Origin: Prionace glauca
Taxonomy: Eukaryota; Chordata; Chondrichthyes; Carcharhiniformes; Carcharhinidae
NCBI GenBank assembly: GCA_037974335.1
Contig: CM075760.1
Span: 60,518,515-60,582,514 of the forward strand
Length of the DNA stretch: 64,000 nt
Direction: 5' to 3'
Positions 11,436-22,699 of the stretch are shown here, in pieces. Below the pieces are notes generated by a model. The model had not been told where the DNA came from. It was given only the letters and a program-made list of their open reading frames with translations, and ran no database searches. A program made the translations under genes and the position numbers. How positions within the stretch are numbered: position 1 is the first letter of the stretch; every line of letters starts with the position of its first letter.

Positions 11436-11835
11436 CCTCCCTACCCCACTCTGCATGCAGAGAGGCAGCGAGGCCTCCCTCCCCATCACACTGTGCATGC
11501 AAAGAGGCAGTGAGCTCCCCTCCCAACTTCACTGTGCATGCAGAGAAGCAGAGATCCCCCCTCCTTACGCCACTGTGTATGCAGAGGAGCATCGAGACTC
11601 CCTCCCTAAGCCACTGTGCATGCAGAGGGGCAGCTTAGCCTCCTCTCTACCCCACAGTGCATGCAGAGAGGTGGCGAGGCCTCTCTCCCTACCCCAGTGT
11701 GCATGCAGAGAGGCAGAGAATCCCTCCTCTCTACCCCACTGATTGCGTGCAGAGTGGCTATAAGGCCCTCTCCCACCACCAATTGCGTGCAGCGTGGCAG
11801 CAGGGACCCTTTCCCAACCAGCAACTACATGACAG
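11436..11835. repeat. 42-bp minisatellite, about 9 copies
   Basis: The box tgcatgcagagaggcag (tgtatgcag or tgcgtgcag in some copies) recurs about every 42 bases from 11451 to about 11786, with cctccctacccc-rich linkers. Because 42 is divisible by three, long frames stay open on both strands and translate to repeated CMQRG- or HALWG-type phrases. I treat these as repeat artefacts. Confidence 0.9.
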
Positions 11836-11839
11836 TGGA

Positions 11840-12110
11840 ACGGGAGAAACTTCCTAAAACTGGTGAGGGCAGAGTCTTTCATTTTTTTAAGCAGGTGGTG
11901 TGAATATTGTCATGGATTGGCAAGTATGTGGGATTGACATTACAATCTGATCTTGAATGTTTTGAATAGCAGCAGGCTTGCCTGTAATATGTTCATGCAC
12001 ACAATACAAGATAACCTCAGTTTTGCAGAAGTCCAAATCATCAATAACCTGCCCTGGACTCTGGGTGAATTAAAAAAAATACCAACTCAACTTATGAATT
12101 AACCTATTCA
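11840..12110. other. Non-coding stretch, nothing recognised
   Basis: Between the 42-bp minisatellite and the next LINE fragment I see no open frame with family features, no RNA gene and no repeat recurring in the window. Confidence 0.5.
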
Positions 12111-12111
12111 G

Positions 12112-12510
12112 GCCTTCGGCCATTTTCTGTTCTCCATTACTACTTCTACAGCATTATTTTCCAGCGGCCTAGTGTATGCTCTTGTCTCCCATTCACCCTT
12201 TATTTATCGAAAGAAACTCTTCAAAACTTAGTTCATATGATTGGCTAGCACACCATCATAAATTGTCTTCTCTCTCATTTCTTTTTTTAAAGGCTTCCCA
12301 CTAGTCTTTACTACATGGTATGCTGTTTTTGTTTGCATTTTATGATATCTCTGACTTTGCTCACCAGCCACGGTTGCCTCATTCTTCCCATTTAATGCTT
12401 CTTCTTCGCATAAAATTTTTCTGTACCTCCTGAATTAAATCCAAACCACTCCTGGCATTGCTGTTCCACCATCTGATCTGCTAGCCTCCTCTCCCAATCA
12501 ATTCCAGACA
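12112..12510 (-). mobile_element. CR1-like LINE fragment, pre-RT part of ORF2
   Basis: Antisense phrases such as cagccacggttgcctcattc and ttgctgttccaccatctgat match, from memory, the segment between the endonuclease and reverse transcriptase of shark CR1-like ORF2. It lies on the wrong side of the next fragment to belong to the same copy, so it is a separate, decayed insertion. Confidence 0.5.
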
Positions 12511-12514
12511 GCTC

Positions 12515-13505
12515 AAAGAACAAAACAGAGGACAGAGAACAGTACAGCACAGGAACGGGCCCTTCAACTTGCTCGGAACATGATGCCTACATAAACTAAA
12601 ACCATATTAACTGACAGAACCCCTAGCCGTCCAATCACATCCTATTCATGTATTTGCCTAAATATCCCTAAGATGCCGCCTGCATACCTGCTCCTGCCCG
12701 GGCAGTGCGTTCCAGATGATCATTATCCATTTTTAAAATAAACTTGCCTCACACATCCCTTCTAATCTATTCCCCACACACCTTAAATCTACATCACTCG
12801 AACATGGCATTCCTACTAAACACCCTGTCGATGTCGCTCATGATCTTGTAAACCACGATCAGATAACCCCTCAACAAATCGAGTCCATCCAACATCTCCT
12901 CATAGCTAATATCCCCAGACCAGACAACATTCTGGTAAAACTTCTGATTGTGTGAAACCCGAATTGCACACAAATAAGGCCTAACTAAGTTTCTGTCCAT
13001 CTGCATTGTATGACCTACAAATTTTTATACCCAATGCCCCAACCAGTTAAGACAAGCATGCTGTCTGCCTTCTTGATTACGTTATTCACTTGCGTTTCCA
13101 CTTTCAATGATCAGTGGACATGTACACCCAGATCTCCTTGCCTGTCAATGTCCTACGTGTTCTACCATTGGTTGTATAATTCCTATATGCATTGAACCTT
13201 CCAAAATACATTATCTCACATTTGCCCGGATTAAACTCCACCTACCGTTTCTCCACCCACACTTCCAACCATTTATACCTTACTGTATCCTGTGAATCTT
13301 CTTCACGATCCACAACTCCAGAATTTTTATGGACTTTTTGCAAAGAGACAAATCAGATCAGCTACATTTTCCTCCAACTCATGTACATATAGTACGAGGA
13401 TCAAAAGTTCCAGGATGGATCCCTGTGAAAGACCACTAGTCATAGCCTTCCATTCAGAAAAAAATATCCCCTGCTGCTACCGTCTGCCTTCTGTGTCCAA
13501 GTAGA
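12515..13505 (-). mobile_element. CR1-like LINE 3' half, old copy
   Basis: Minus-strand relic covering the RT end and C-terminal domain down to a 3' tail (plus strand agaacaaaacagaggacagagaacagtac-like text, with ggcccttcaact). Antisense landmarks are ctcacatttgcccggattaa and cacccagatctccttgcctg. Strongly decayed. Confidence 0.75.
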
Positions 13506-13819
13506 AAAGGAGGGTTTAGATCAGGTGATGTATTTACCAGATCAGCTGATGACAGCGGGCAGAGAGCTCAAGCATGATGCTAAATGGGTGAAAGCTAATA
13601 TATGGACAGCAGAGTTTGGGACGAGTCTTTACTCTGCAGCTTTGTAACTCGGAGGTTAGCCAGCAGAGATCTGGAATAGATGAGTCAGGATATGGGACAG
13701 CTGGAGTGAGGCTAAAGATGATTCTGGTGGTGAAAATAGTTAGGATTCATGATATAGTGAATAGCACAGGAACAGGCCCTTGGCCCTCAAAGTCAACACC
13801 AATCATGATTTATCATGTT

Positions 13820-14030
13820 TACCAGGTTGATTCTGGGGATGGCGGGACTGATGTAAGAGGAGAGATTGACTAGGTAAGGATTATTTTCGCTTGAGTCCAG
13901 ACGCATGGGAGGTGGATCTCATGGAAACTTTTAAAATTCTAACAGAACTAAACCGAGTAGATGTCGAGAGGTACTTCCCGATGATGGGGAGAGTCCAGGA
14001 CTAGGGTCAGAGTCTGAGGATTCAGCGTAG
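13820..14030 (+). mobile_element. CR1-like LINE C-terminal scrap
   Basis: Text around gaggagagattgactaggta and atcatggaaactt-like phrases parallels 17990-18150 of a longer copy in the same orientation. Short, old fragment. Confidence 0.5.
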
Positions 14031-14064
14031 AACATTACGTGAAAAAGAAAAGCTACTGCCCTCT

Positions 14065-14365
14065 CTCTGACTGTATCTCTCTACTCTACAACATCCTCTG
14101 GCAACACGTTCCAGGCACCTGACAGACTCTGCATGAAAAACTTTCCCCACACTTCTCGCTTAAACTTTCTCCCTCTCACCTTGAACCTATGCCACCTCGT
14201 AATTGACACTCCCATCCTGGGAAAAAAAAGCCTCTGATGATCCATCCTGTCCTTTCCTCTCATAATCCTGTAGACATTTATCTGGTCTCCCCTCAGCCAT
14301 TGTCTTTCAGTGAAAACAATTCTAGTTTATTCAGCCTCTCCTCATAAACAATGTCCTTGAGACCA
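14065..14365 (-). mobile_element. CR1-like LINE 3'-region fragment
   Basis: Minus-strand frame 14081-14263 reads FPRMGVSITRWHRFKVRGR and KFFMQSLSGAWNVLPEDVVE, the CR1 C-terminal block (the equivalent of FTQRVVxxWNxLPxxVVE). The antisense phrase ttattcagcctctcctcata follows. Confidence 0.7.
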
Positions 14366-14369
14366 CACA

Positions 14370-15025
14370 ACATATTTTAAATTCATTCGTTTGGACATGG
14401 GCGGTGCTGGGTAACCAGCATTTTAGATTGCTTATTCGCTGTTGCCATTGAGGACGTGTTTGTGAGCAAGCTCTTTTCAATCACTGCAGTCCATATGCTG
14501 TGGGGTGATCCAAGATGTCCTTTAGGAGGGATTTTCAATATTTTAGCACAGCGACTGCAAAGGAACCGATGACATATTTCCAAGTTTTGAGTGTCTTGGA
14601 AGGGAGATTGCAAGTGCTGGTGTCCCCATGTATCTGCTGCCCTTGTCCTTCTAGGTGGAAGTAGTCTTGGGTTTGTAAAGTGTTGTCTAAGGATCTCGGG
14701 TGAATTTCCCCAGTGCAGCTAGTAGATAGCGCACACTGCTGCGACTGAGCATCGGCCATTGAGGGAGTGAATGTTTGCAATGTTGTGCCAGTCAAGCAGG
14801 CTGCTTTTTCCTGGATAGTGTCAAGCTCCTTGGGAGCTGCACCCATCCTGGCAAGTGCAGAATATTCCATCACACTCCTGAGTTGCGCCTTATAGATGGG
14901 ACTAGGCTTTGTGCAGTGAGGAGGTGATATATTCGCCACAGTATCCCTCGCCCCTGACCTGCTTTCGTCGCCACTGTGTTTGTCTGGTGAGACCAGATGA
15001 GTTTCTGGTAAATGGTAGCATCCTG
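14370..15025 (-). mobile_element. Jockey/CR1-group LINE ORF2 C-terminus, second family
   Basis: Minus-strand frame 14535-15025 contains SPIYKAQLRSVMEYSALARM and LDTIQEKAACLTGT, the C-terminal part of an ORF2 differing from the other CR1 copies. The 3' end, seen on the plus strand as gtatctgctgcccttgtcct and agcattttagattgct-like text, is related to 15960-16350. Decayed. Confidence 0.65.
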
Positions 15026-15352
15026 GTGAACTCTCTTCGCACTGCCTCCAAAGATTCCTCACCCTAAAGCTAGTGTGATGAACAATATTGAGCACAATAC
15101 CCGAAATAATGTCTAACCAATGTTTTATATGGCTGCATGGGAAAAGGGGTGAGTGATCAGCTTAAAATCAAAGGGTTAATGGAGAGTGTAATCAGTGCGG
15201 ACTAGCTTCAGGTACAAGAATGGAGTCAATGGACAGGGAACACAGATTAAGAGTGGAACTGAAGCCAATGGACTCCATAGTTCCAGAATCAAATAAGGAG
15301 AGTAAAGCAATGAGAAATAGATGGCAAGTAGAATAAGTTGAAACAGACTTAC

Positions 15353-15443
15353 CAGGGACACCAACAATAGCCAAGATTGGATAGTAAACCCCTTGAATAA
15401 CCCAGAGCACATGAGCGATGATATATGTTAATGGTACCGGACC
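15353..15443 (-). CDS. GPR139-like receptor, gene 1, exon 1 (5' end unresolved)
   Basis: The minus strand encodes HVLWVIQGVYYPILAIVGVP followed by a single G and a splice donor (g|gtaagt). Joined to exon 2 at 5550 this makes the valine just before the conserved TM1 asparagine, in the same phase and place as in genes 2 and 3. The YYP and VP motifs match the other two first exons. Unlike them there is no MHxPP start. The frame stays open upstream through LTYIIA and GPVP for more than 100 codons, with in-frame methionines inside a 14-residue tandem repeat (next entry). The start is therefore unknown, and the limit given is only where homology-like sequence stops. A separate 5' exon or an eroded start is possible. 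Confidence 0.65.
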
Positions 15444-15496
15444 AAACCAATTTTCAGAAAGAAAGAGAAGACCCTCAGCAAAATTCCTGTGCTGTG

Positions 15497-15622
15497 TTGG
15501 AACATTCCAATCCGTCGTTACCAGATTCTGATCCATTATTGGAACATTCCAATCCGTCGTTACCAGATTCTGATCCATTACTGGAACATTCCAATCCATC
15601 GTTCCCAAACTCTGATCTCTCC
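15497..15622. repeat. 42-bp tandem repeat, three copies
   Basis: A 42-base unit starting ggaacattccaatccgtcgt occurs three times, the last with a few changes. It lies within the open frame upstream of receptor gene 1 exon 1; on the minus strand it would encode a 14-residue repeat containing TTDWNVPIMDQNLV. Whether it is translated is unknown. Confidence 0.9.
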
Positions 15623-15959
15623 TCTCCCTCCCTCTCTCTGCACAGCCGCTGATCTTTGTTAGTGTCCGAGTTGTTGCTCCCGTTAATTCAATGGGACAAC
15701 ACATTGAACGGAATCCCTTCTTAATAGAAGAGGGAAAACCATCCAGGCACACTGATCAGATCCATGGAGACACACATCAATTACAGTCACTAAACAAACA
15801 GTTTCACTTCATCCTGTTCAATCCAACACTTTCCATATCACAATGGAATATAATATTTACCTAGCCTGGATAATGGGGGTGGATCACTGAGAACAGGACA
15901 AGTGGAAATATGGAGACACTGGCCATAAATATTCAACCTTCCTATTTCATTCGAAATTG

Positions 15960-16355
15960 ATTTTATGGGATGTGGGGATTGCTGGCTAATCCCAGCATTT
16001 ATTGTCCATCCCTAGCTGTCTTTAAGAAGAGGGTGGAGAGTTTTTGAAGTACTGCAGCCTGTCCAGTGGGTACAACCACATCGCTGTTAGGGAAGGCACT
16101 TCTGGATTTGGATCCAGTGACAGTGAAGGAAGGTGCGAGATTTCCCAACTGCACTAGTGTGTTTCCTTTAATGGAGAATGTCGTACGGACCATGTGTTTA
16201 GGCCTGAACCGATGGGAGGTTGAGTTGGGCCAATGAGCCGCTTGAGTGCAAGGGTGCATATTCCGAGCCAGGGAAGGATTTGTAGTTGGACCCAAGAAGG
16301 TGCAGTGTGTAATTGCAGAGTTATGTTGTCTGACCATGTGATAAACATAGTTAAT
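15960..16355 (-). mobile_element. LINE 3'-end relic, second family
   Basis: Plus-strand phrases gggatgtggggattgctggc, agcatttattgtccatccct and ggatccagtgacagtgaagg are the antisense 3' end of the element type at 14370. No reading frame survives. Confidence 0.6.
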
Positions 16356-16411
16356 TTGCTTATAGGCAATAAAGCATTTAGAAAGTAGGAAGGACTATTA
16401 CTTACGTGGCG

Positions 16412-17168
16412 AAAAACTGCAGCAGGCGACGGTGCAGAGGGACCTCGGGGTCCTTGTGCATGAGTCGCAAAAACTCAGCTTGCAGGTGCAGCAGGTGGTC
16501 AGGAAGGCGAATGGGATGCTGGCCTTCATAGCGAAGGGGATTGAATATAAAAGTAGGGAGGTCTTGCTGCAGCTGTATAGGGCATTGGTGAGGCCGCAGC
16601 TGGAGTACTGTGTGCAGTTTTGGGCGCCGCACCTGCGCAATGATATTTTGGCCCTGGAGGGAGTGCAGAGGAGGTTTACTAGGCTGATACCGGAGTTGAG
16701 GGAGTTGAGCTATGAGGAAAGGCTGAATAAACTAGGCTTATACTCGTTAGAGTTTAGAAGAATGAAGGGAGATTTCATTGAGACGTATAAGATGATGAAT
16801 GGGATGGATAGGATAGAGGTGGAGAGACTCTTCCCGCTCAAAAAAGACAGTAGGACTAGGGGGCACAGCCTCAAGGTAAAGGGGAGGCGGTTTAGAACGG
16901 AGGTGAGGAGGAACTGCTTCACTCAAAGGGTGGTGAATCTCTGGAATTCTCTGCCCGTTGAAGTGGTGGAGGCTGCCTCGCTAAATATTTTTAAGAAACG
17001 GGTTGATGGGTTTTTGATAAGAGAAGGGATTAAGGGTTATGGGGAGAGGGCGGGAAGGTGGAGCTGAGCCACGACAGATTAGCCATGATCTTATTGAATG
17101 GCGGGGCAGGCTCGAAGGGCTAGATGGCCTACTCCTGCTCCTATTTCTTATGTTCTTATGTTCTTAAA
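16412..17168 (+). mobile_element. CR1-like LINE 3' end, young copy
   Basis: An open frame from about 16412 to 17067 encodes the last 211 or more residues of ORF2 (QRDLGVLVHE, RKANGMLAFIAKGIEYK, GVQRRFTRLIPEL, FTQRVVNLWNSLPVEVVE), ending RAGRWS. The 3' tail is tttcttatgttcttatgttc, a repeated octamer. No break is seen within this piece, but the element is 5'-truncated and lacks the endonuclease and RT catalytic parts. Close relative of 6966-7646 and of 20325-20875. Confidence 0.92.
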
Positions 17169-18445
17169 GTATTGGTAGGATCAGGCACAGTCAGCATGGA
17201 TTTATGAAGGGGAAATCATGTTAAAACTGTTCAAATTCTTTGAAGATGTAATGGGTAAAGTTGGCAAGGGGGAGCCGGTCGATGTGGTACATTTGAAATT
17301 TCTGAAAGTGTTTAAGAATTTCCCATGAGAGATTATCGTACGAGATCAAAGCATATGGGATTGGGGGAAGACTACTTAGATGGATATTACGAAACAAAGA
17401 GTAGGAATTACTATTTTTTTTAATGGACAGCCCATAACTAGTAAGGGACCAGAGGGATCGGTGCTGGGACTCCAGCTATTCACAATGCTCCTTAATGCTT
17501 TGAAAGAAGGAACAAAATGTAAGATAGCAAATTTTTCAGACATTACCAAGTTGGTTGGGAGTGTGAGCTGTGGTGAGTATGTAGAGATCCTTCAGAATGA
17601 ACTGGATAGGCTGGGTGAGTGGGCAAATCAAAAGCAGATGCCACATAATTCGGATAAATGCTAGGTTATTCACTTTGGAAGCAAAAACAAGAAGTAAATG
17701 GCTTTGAATTGGGAGAGGGGAATGTGCAGCCTTTGTGCACCAGTCACTGAAGTTAGATTGCAGGTGCAGCAGATGGTAAAGAAGACAAATGTTATGTTGG
17801 CCGTAATTGAGTCAGGTTTCGAATATAGGAACAGGGATTTGTTGTTGCAAACATGCATGGCCTTGGTGAGGTCACAGCGAGAATATTTTGTGCAGTTTTG
17901 GTCTCCTTTTCTGGGGAAGGATGTTCTTGCTCTCGAGTGAGTGCAGCAAAGGTTTACCAGACTGATCCCTGGAGTGGTGGGACTGATGTATGAGGAGAGT
18001 TTGATTGAGTTAGGATTGTTTTCACTGGAGTTCAGATAAATGAGGGGGGATCTCATGGAGTCTCATAACATTCTAATAGGACTAGACAAGGTCGATGCAG
18101 GGAGAATGTTCCTGATGGTTGGGGGAGTCCAGGACCAGGGGTCACAGACTGAGGATTCAGGCTAGACCATTTAGAATAGAGGTGAGGGGACATTTTGTCA
18201 CCCAAAGAGTGGTGAGCCTGTGGAATTCACCACCACAGGAAGTAGTTGATGCCAAAACATTGAATATATTCAAGAGGCAGCTAGATGGAGCACTTGGGGT
18301 GAATGGAATAAAAGGTTATGGGGAGAAAGCAGGATTAGAAAATTGAGTTGGACGATCAACCATGATTGTAATTAATGGTGGAGCAGGGTCAAAGGGCCAA
18401 ATAGACACTTCCTGCTCCTATGTTCTCTGTTTCTATGTACCGCTT
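17169..18445 (+). mobile_element. CR1-like LINE, older copy
   Basis: Plus-strand ORF2 relic beginning at the QHGFM box (cagcatggatttatgaaggg), then the GSVLGLQLF box near 17460, LQVQQMVKKTNVMLAVIESG, and the C-terminal block (FRIEVRGHFVTQRVVSLWNSP) near 18170-18230. Ends near tcctgctcctatgttctctg. Several stops and frame changes. It directly follows the tail of the younger copy. Confidence 0.82.
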
Positions 18446-18664
18446 AAAACATTTTTTTTCCTGAAACCTTATCGAGTTGCCCACAAGTTATTACACCGGC
18501 AAACGAGGTGAACAAATAACTTTAAAAAAACATTGGAGCCACAGTGCACAATTAAAGGGGAAAGAGACTGGAGCGTCGAGCATAAGCAGCAAGGTGAACA
18601 TGTATATTTCCTCTGGAAATTCGACCCTCAAGTGGAAACTGGGGCCAATGTATTGAAAGTTGAC

Positions 18665-18962
18665 ATTACTTCTTTCAGAAACCTGACAGTGCAGAAGGAG
18701 GCGATTTGGCCCATCAGGTCTGTACCACACCAATCCCGAACAGTCGCTATCCTCATTATCCTAATTATTAATCATGCCGTTCGTACTGTCATTCAGATGA
18801 AATTTAGCATGACCAATTCACCTAACCTGTACACATTTGGTCACTAAGGGGCAATTTAGCATGGCTATTACACTTAACTTACATATCTTTGGAGAATGGG
18901 AGTAACCCAGAAAACCCAGAGGAAACCCATGCAGACAAATGAGAATTTGCAGAATCTACACT
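18665..18962 (-). mobile_element. SINE A, minus orientation
   Basis: Starts with the tail cctgacagtgcagaaggagg, then atttggtcactaaggggcaa and gaggaaacccatgcagacaa. Truncated before the tRNA-like head. Confidence 0.75.
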
Positions 18963-19458
18963 GAAAATTGTTGAATCCCTACAGACAGAGGCCATTTGGC
19001 CCATCATGCCTGTATTGATTCTCTGATAGAGAATCTCACCCAGATCCTATCCCTATATTTACCTCAATAATACCCCTAACCTAAACATCTTGGGATACTA
19101 AGGGGAAATTTTGAATGGCCAATCCACCTAACCTATGTATCTTGAGACATCAAGAGGTAACTTAGCATAGCCAACCAACCCAAACTGCACATCTTGAGAC
19201 ACTAAGGGACAACTAAGTATGGCCAATCCACCTAACCTATATTGTGAGGCACTAAGGAACAATTTATCAAGGCCAATCCATATAACTTATACATCTTTGT
19301 AGTGTGGGAGAAAATCGGAGCACCCAGAGGAAACACACGCAGACCTGGGGAGAACATGCAGATGCCATTGGCAGTCACCCAATGCCAGAATCGAACTAAG
19401 GTCCCTGGCGCTGTGAGGCAGCAGTGCGAACCGTTATGCTACCATGTCACCCCTTTGT
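18963..19458 (-). mobile_element. SINE A with internally amplified 53-bp box
   Basis: Tail at 18970 (ttgaatccctacagacagag), head at 19400-19455 (ggcagcagtgcgaaccgtta). Between them the box 'cactaagggacaatt..ggccaatccacctaacctat' is repeated about four times with a spacing near 50-55 bases, making this copy roughly 200 bases longer than the others. Confidence 0.75.
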
Positions 19459-19459
19459 A

Positions 19460-20324
19460 ACGAATGAGACAACAACACAGGGCGAGTGGAAGGTTATTCT
19501 TTGTACAGTTCAGGGAACACAGGCATACAGATTAATAGAAGTTTAACATCGCCTGATTTTCCTCACACCCAGACGGGTTTTCCAATCACGCTCGCCCTAA
19601 GTTTGGAAAATCCCCTTTGAGGTCAAGGGACCTTTGCATTGTCTGTATCATGCCGATTCCTGTGGTGGGTGGGATGGGAAAATTATGTCCCCTATCTTTT
19701 GAACAGCTGTCAGAGCAAGTTCAATGTCATATGCCACCCCACCCCCACTCACACTCACACACAATTGCCCCCCCCCCCCCCACCCCAGTCTACCTGGCCA
19801 GGTTAAGAAGATTCACAGATCACTGTGAATTCGGCCCAGCAATAACAGAAAGGCAGAGGGGCCGGTTAGCCGTGGCAGAGTCTGATTCTACAAATGTTAA
19901 TACCACGGGAATCAGAGCGGGCGAGGGGTGAACCATGGAAAGGTCCATTGACCTCAGGCAGGATTTTACGGTTTCACCGCGAGTCAGGCTGTAAATTCCT
20001 GCCCAATGGCTTGAAACTAAAATCCCTGAATGTGCAGCACCGGATGTAAACGAGTTGCAAATCTTTTTGAACGAGGCAGGAAACAACGGCAATGAAGGCC
20101 AAAATGAATAGGGCTCCTGAAAAATCCAAAACAAAATAATGGAGCTTCAAGGGCAGGGCCTTGTTTTTGCTGCTGGGGAGAACATTCGCAAGAAACGTGT
20201 TAATGAAGGAGTTATGTTGTAAGAGGTGTAATAGAAAGGGTCTTTTACAAACATGTAACAGAGTGAAGTGACCTGGCCAATAAAACCAAAGCCTGAAACG
20301 GTTAATTTAATCCCATCGAAGAAA
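19460..20324. other. Non-coding stretch with a C-homopolymer
   Basis: Contains a C-rich run at 19768-19787 and short frames without family signals. No RNA gene or mobile element recognised. Confidence 0.5.
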
Positions 20325-20878
20325 CAAAAGAACATAAGAAATAGGAGCAGGAGTAGGCCATCTGGCCCTTCGAGCCTGCCCTGCCATTCAATAAGATCAT
20401 GGCTGATCTGAAGTGGATCAGTTCCACTTTCCCGCTTTCTCCCCATAACCCTTAATTCCCTTGTCTATCAGAAAACTGTCCACACGTGTCCCAAATATAT
20501 TCAACGAGGTCGCCTCCACCACATCAACGGCCGGAGAATTCCAGAGATTCACCAACATCTGAGAGAAGAAGTTCCTCCTCAACTCTGTTCTAAAGTGTCC
20601 CCCCCCCCACCCCCCCCCCCCCCCCGCCTTATTTTGAGGCTGTGCCCTCTAGTTCTGCTATTCTTGCCAAGCGGAAGAATCTCGCTCCCTCTACCCTATC
20701 TAGCCTCTTCATTATCTTACAAGCCTCTATACGATACTTCCTCAGCCTTCTAAACTCTAATGAGTACAGACACAGTCTATTTAATCTCTCCCCATAAGCT
20801 AACCGCCTCATCTCCGGTATCAGCCTGGTGAACCTTCGCTATACTCCCTCCAAGGCCAATATATCCTTCCGGTAGGAT
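20325..20878 (-). mobile_element. CR1-like LINE 3' end
   Basis: Same 3' end family as 6966 and 16412 (plus-strand aggagcaggagtaggccatc and ttcaataagatcatggctga). The coding part is decayed: AYGERLNRLCLYSLEFRRLR at 20740-20811. A C-homopolymer near 20600-20627 has expanded within it. Confidence 0.85.
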
Positions 20879-20879
20879 C

Positions 20880-22165
20880 TGCCGCTGGCATTTGGGGGGA
20901 GTCTTCCTCAGGGGAGTGGGGCAGGTCGTCACAAATGGGGGACTGGGTGAGGGGGGAGACTGGAGATCAAGCTGGGATGGGGGCACAGAGGGATGGTGGT
21001 GGGGGTTCTGGATTTGCCCGCACATGGACGGGGTGGAGGGGGGGGGGAGTGCGGGGAGGGCACGATCGGCCTTTGGCAGTTTGGAGTGCAGCACTGCGAG
21101 GGTCGCGGACTGATCAGCAGTCATTGTCAGTGCAATTTGCTGTTCCAGACTCTCTGTTGTGAATAGGCTCCGCCCCCTGAAATTAAATGATATTCAGCCT
21201 GTTGGCCTCTGCACTGCACAGAATGTGGGAGACTCTAGTCTGAAAACCCAACGTTATCCCAGCACGAATTATTCCAGATTTCCTGCGAAAGCAACATGTC
21301 AATTATTTTGGGAGTGTCGCCCCCATGATTCTAATGAGGCTGAAGCAATGTTTTGCAGAGCTTCATGAGTGCTACAGACCTAAAGTGAGAGGAGTGCGGA
21401 GAATGTTGCAGGCAAGCCCTGGAGATGCTTGGTGGGCCTTCTCGCTGTCTTCAGGTCCTGGCTGGAGGACAAGTGATACTTGGTTTTCCAAAGAATGGGG
21501 GTGGGGGCGGGGGGTGGGAGGGAGGCTTCTATTTTCTTAGAGCGTACTGGGGAACGATCCCTGAAGTCCTGCTCAGCCTTCTCCCTGAGGGCACTGCGAT
21601 AGGTTTGTGAGGAAAGGCCCCTGAATGAGTGCTGCTCAACCTTCCCCTTGAGTGGCATTGTCTGCCTGGAGTGTGATTAGGGACTGCACTGAGTGCTGGG
21701 GTTCCGGGGGAGTGTGGAGGGGGTTGCTTGCGAGTGTGTGATGTGCTGACTGAGGCCTAACCACATCAAGCAACTACTGCTCCAGCCCGGCGTGCCGAGG
21801 TTCACACACAGAGTCCATGGAATCTTTGTCACTGAGCCTGCATCTGGTGATGGCCTAAGCCTACCTCTGCCCAGTAACACTGACCATACCTGCAACGGAT
21901 GCTGCAGTTCCACACATGGCAATTGTTCAAGGATGCACAGTACCCACACCTTCAGAATCACATGCATAATCTGTGCCAACATTTGCCATGATGGGAATTT
22001 CACAGAACCTAATCAGGTCACAAGTGACACCATGGATTGTGTGGTGTTAACAAGACCCACAAGTGGGCCTACTGGCCCAAATGAGGAATTGAAGTGGTGC
22101 TGGGTCTCTGCAGCCAATGACATTAATCTGTCATTGTTGCTCTTACCAAACCCCATCTTCGACTG
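20880..22165. other. Unrecognised stretch, G-rich at its start
   Basis: 20880-21110 is G-rich with ggggagg-type runs that open several frames by composition. 21110-22165 shows no recognised coding sequence, although it may include decayed transposon sequence upstream of the Harbinger-like fragment. Confidence 0.45.
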
Positions 22166-22171
22166 ATAAAT

Positions 22172-22600
22172 ATGGAGCGGGCCATTATGGTGACGGATGA
22201 AGAGGCAGAGGAGATGGATCAGGAGGTGAAGGATGTGGTGAGACCACCGCAGGAGCAGTCAACACCAGTCCCTCCGGAAGGAGGGCAGGGGGCTGCCGCT
22301 GAGGTCCTGGAGGTGGGTGAGCAGTCTCCGAAAAGGGTGCACAGAAGACTGAGCGTGCAGAGGGGAAGGAGGTACTGGACCCGGAATTTATTTGCGTCTG
22401 TCTCAGAGGCGACATATCGCCGCTGGCTGCGGCTGTCCAAGAGCACAGTGCGGATCCTATGTGAGGTGCTCGTACATCTGGAACCTCAGGAGAGGGGCGG
22501 ACACTGCCATTCCACTTAGTTTTATTTGCTAAATTTGCTTGCTCAAGGTTTGTTTTGTAATCCTCAGGAAGTTGAAATCTAAACACTTAGGAAACTTTAG
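22172..22600 (+). mobile_element. Harbinger (PIF)-like transposase N-terminal relic
   Basis: The frame 22172-22519 begins MERAIMVTDEEAEEMD, has an acidic N-terminus, and ends with FASVSEATYRRWLRLSKSTV then ILCEVLVHLEPQERGG. This resembles the region before the catalytic domain in Harbinger/HARBI1-type transposases (LRLSxxTxxxLCExLxxxLEP). In the same frame past the stop the text LLNLLAQGLFCN resembles the next conserved 'LxFLAxGxFQ' segment. No catalytic DDE residues or terminal repeats were found. Alternative: an unrelated host exon. Tentative. Confidence 0.45.
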
Positions 22601-22699
22601 GAAATTCCCCTATTGATTGTCATTTATCGAAATTCGGGGGGGGGGGGCGTGGGGAGTGGGAGAGAGGAGCGGGGTACACACACTCGGTTTTCCAATTAC

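Larger units (their letters stand above)
5551..15352 (-). other. Presumed intron of receptor gene 1, repeat-filled
   Basis: The stretch lies between the acceptor before 5550 and the donor after 15353 (minus-strand g|gtaagt). It holds no host coding sequence that I can support. Contents are listed separately: a pair of 300-bp repeats, an L2/Rex1-type LINE with insertions, several CR1 relics, SINEs and a 42-bp minisatellite. Confidence 0.6.

Noticed and set aside
11329-11903. Overlapping frames of up to 137 codons on both strands
   Set aside because: By-products of the 42-bp minisatellite.
20892-21162. Gly/Trp-rich frames
   Set aside because: Produced by G-rich simple sequence; the opposite strand is open too (Pro-rich).
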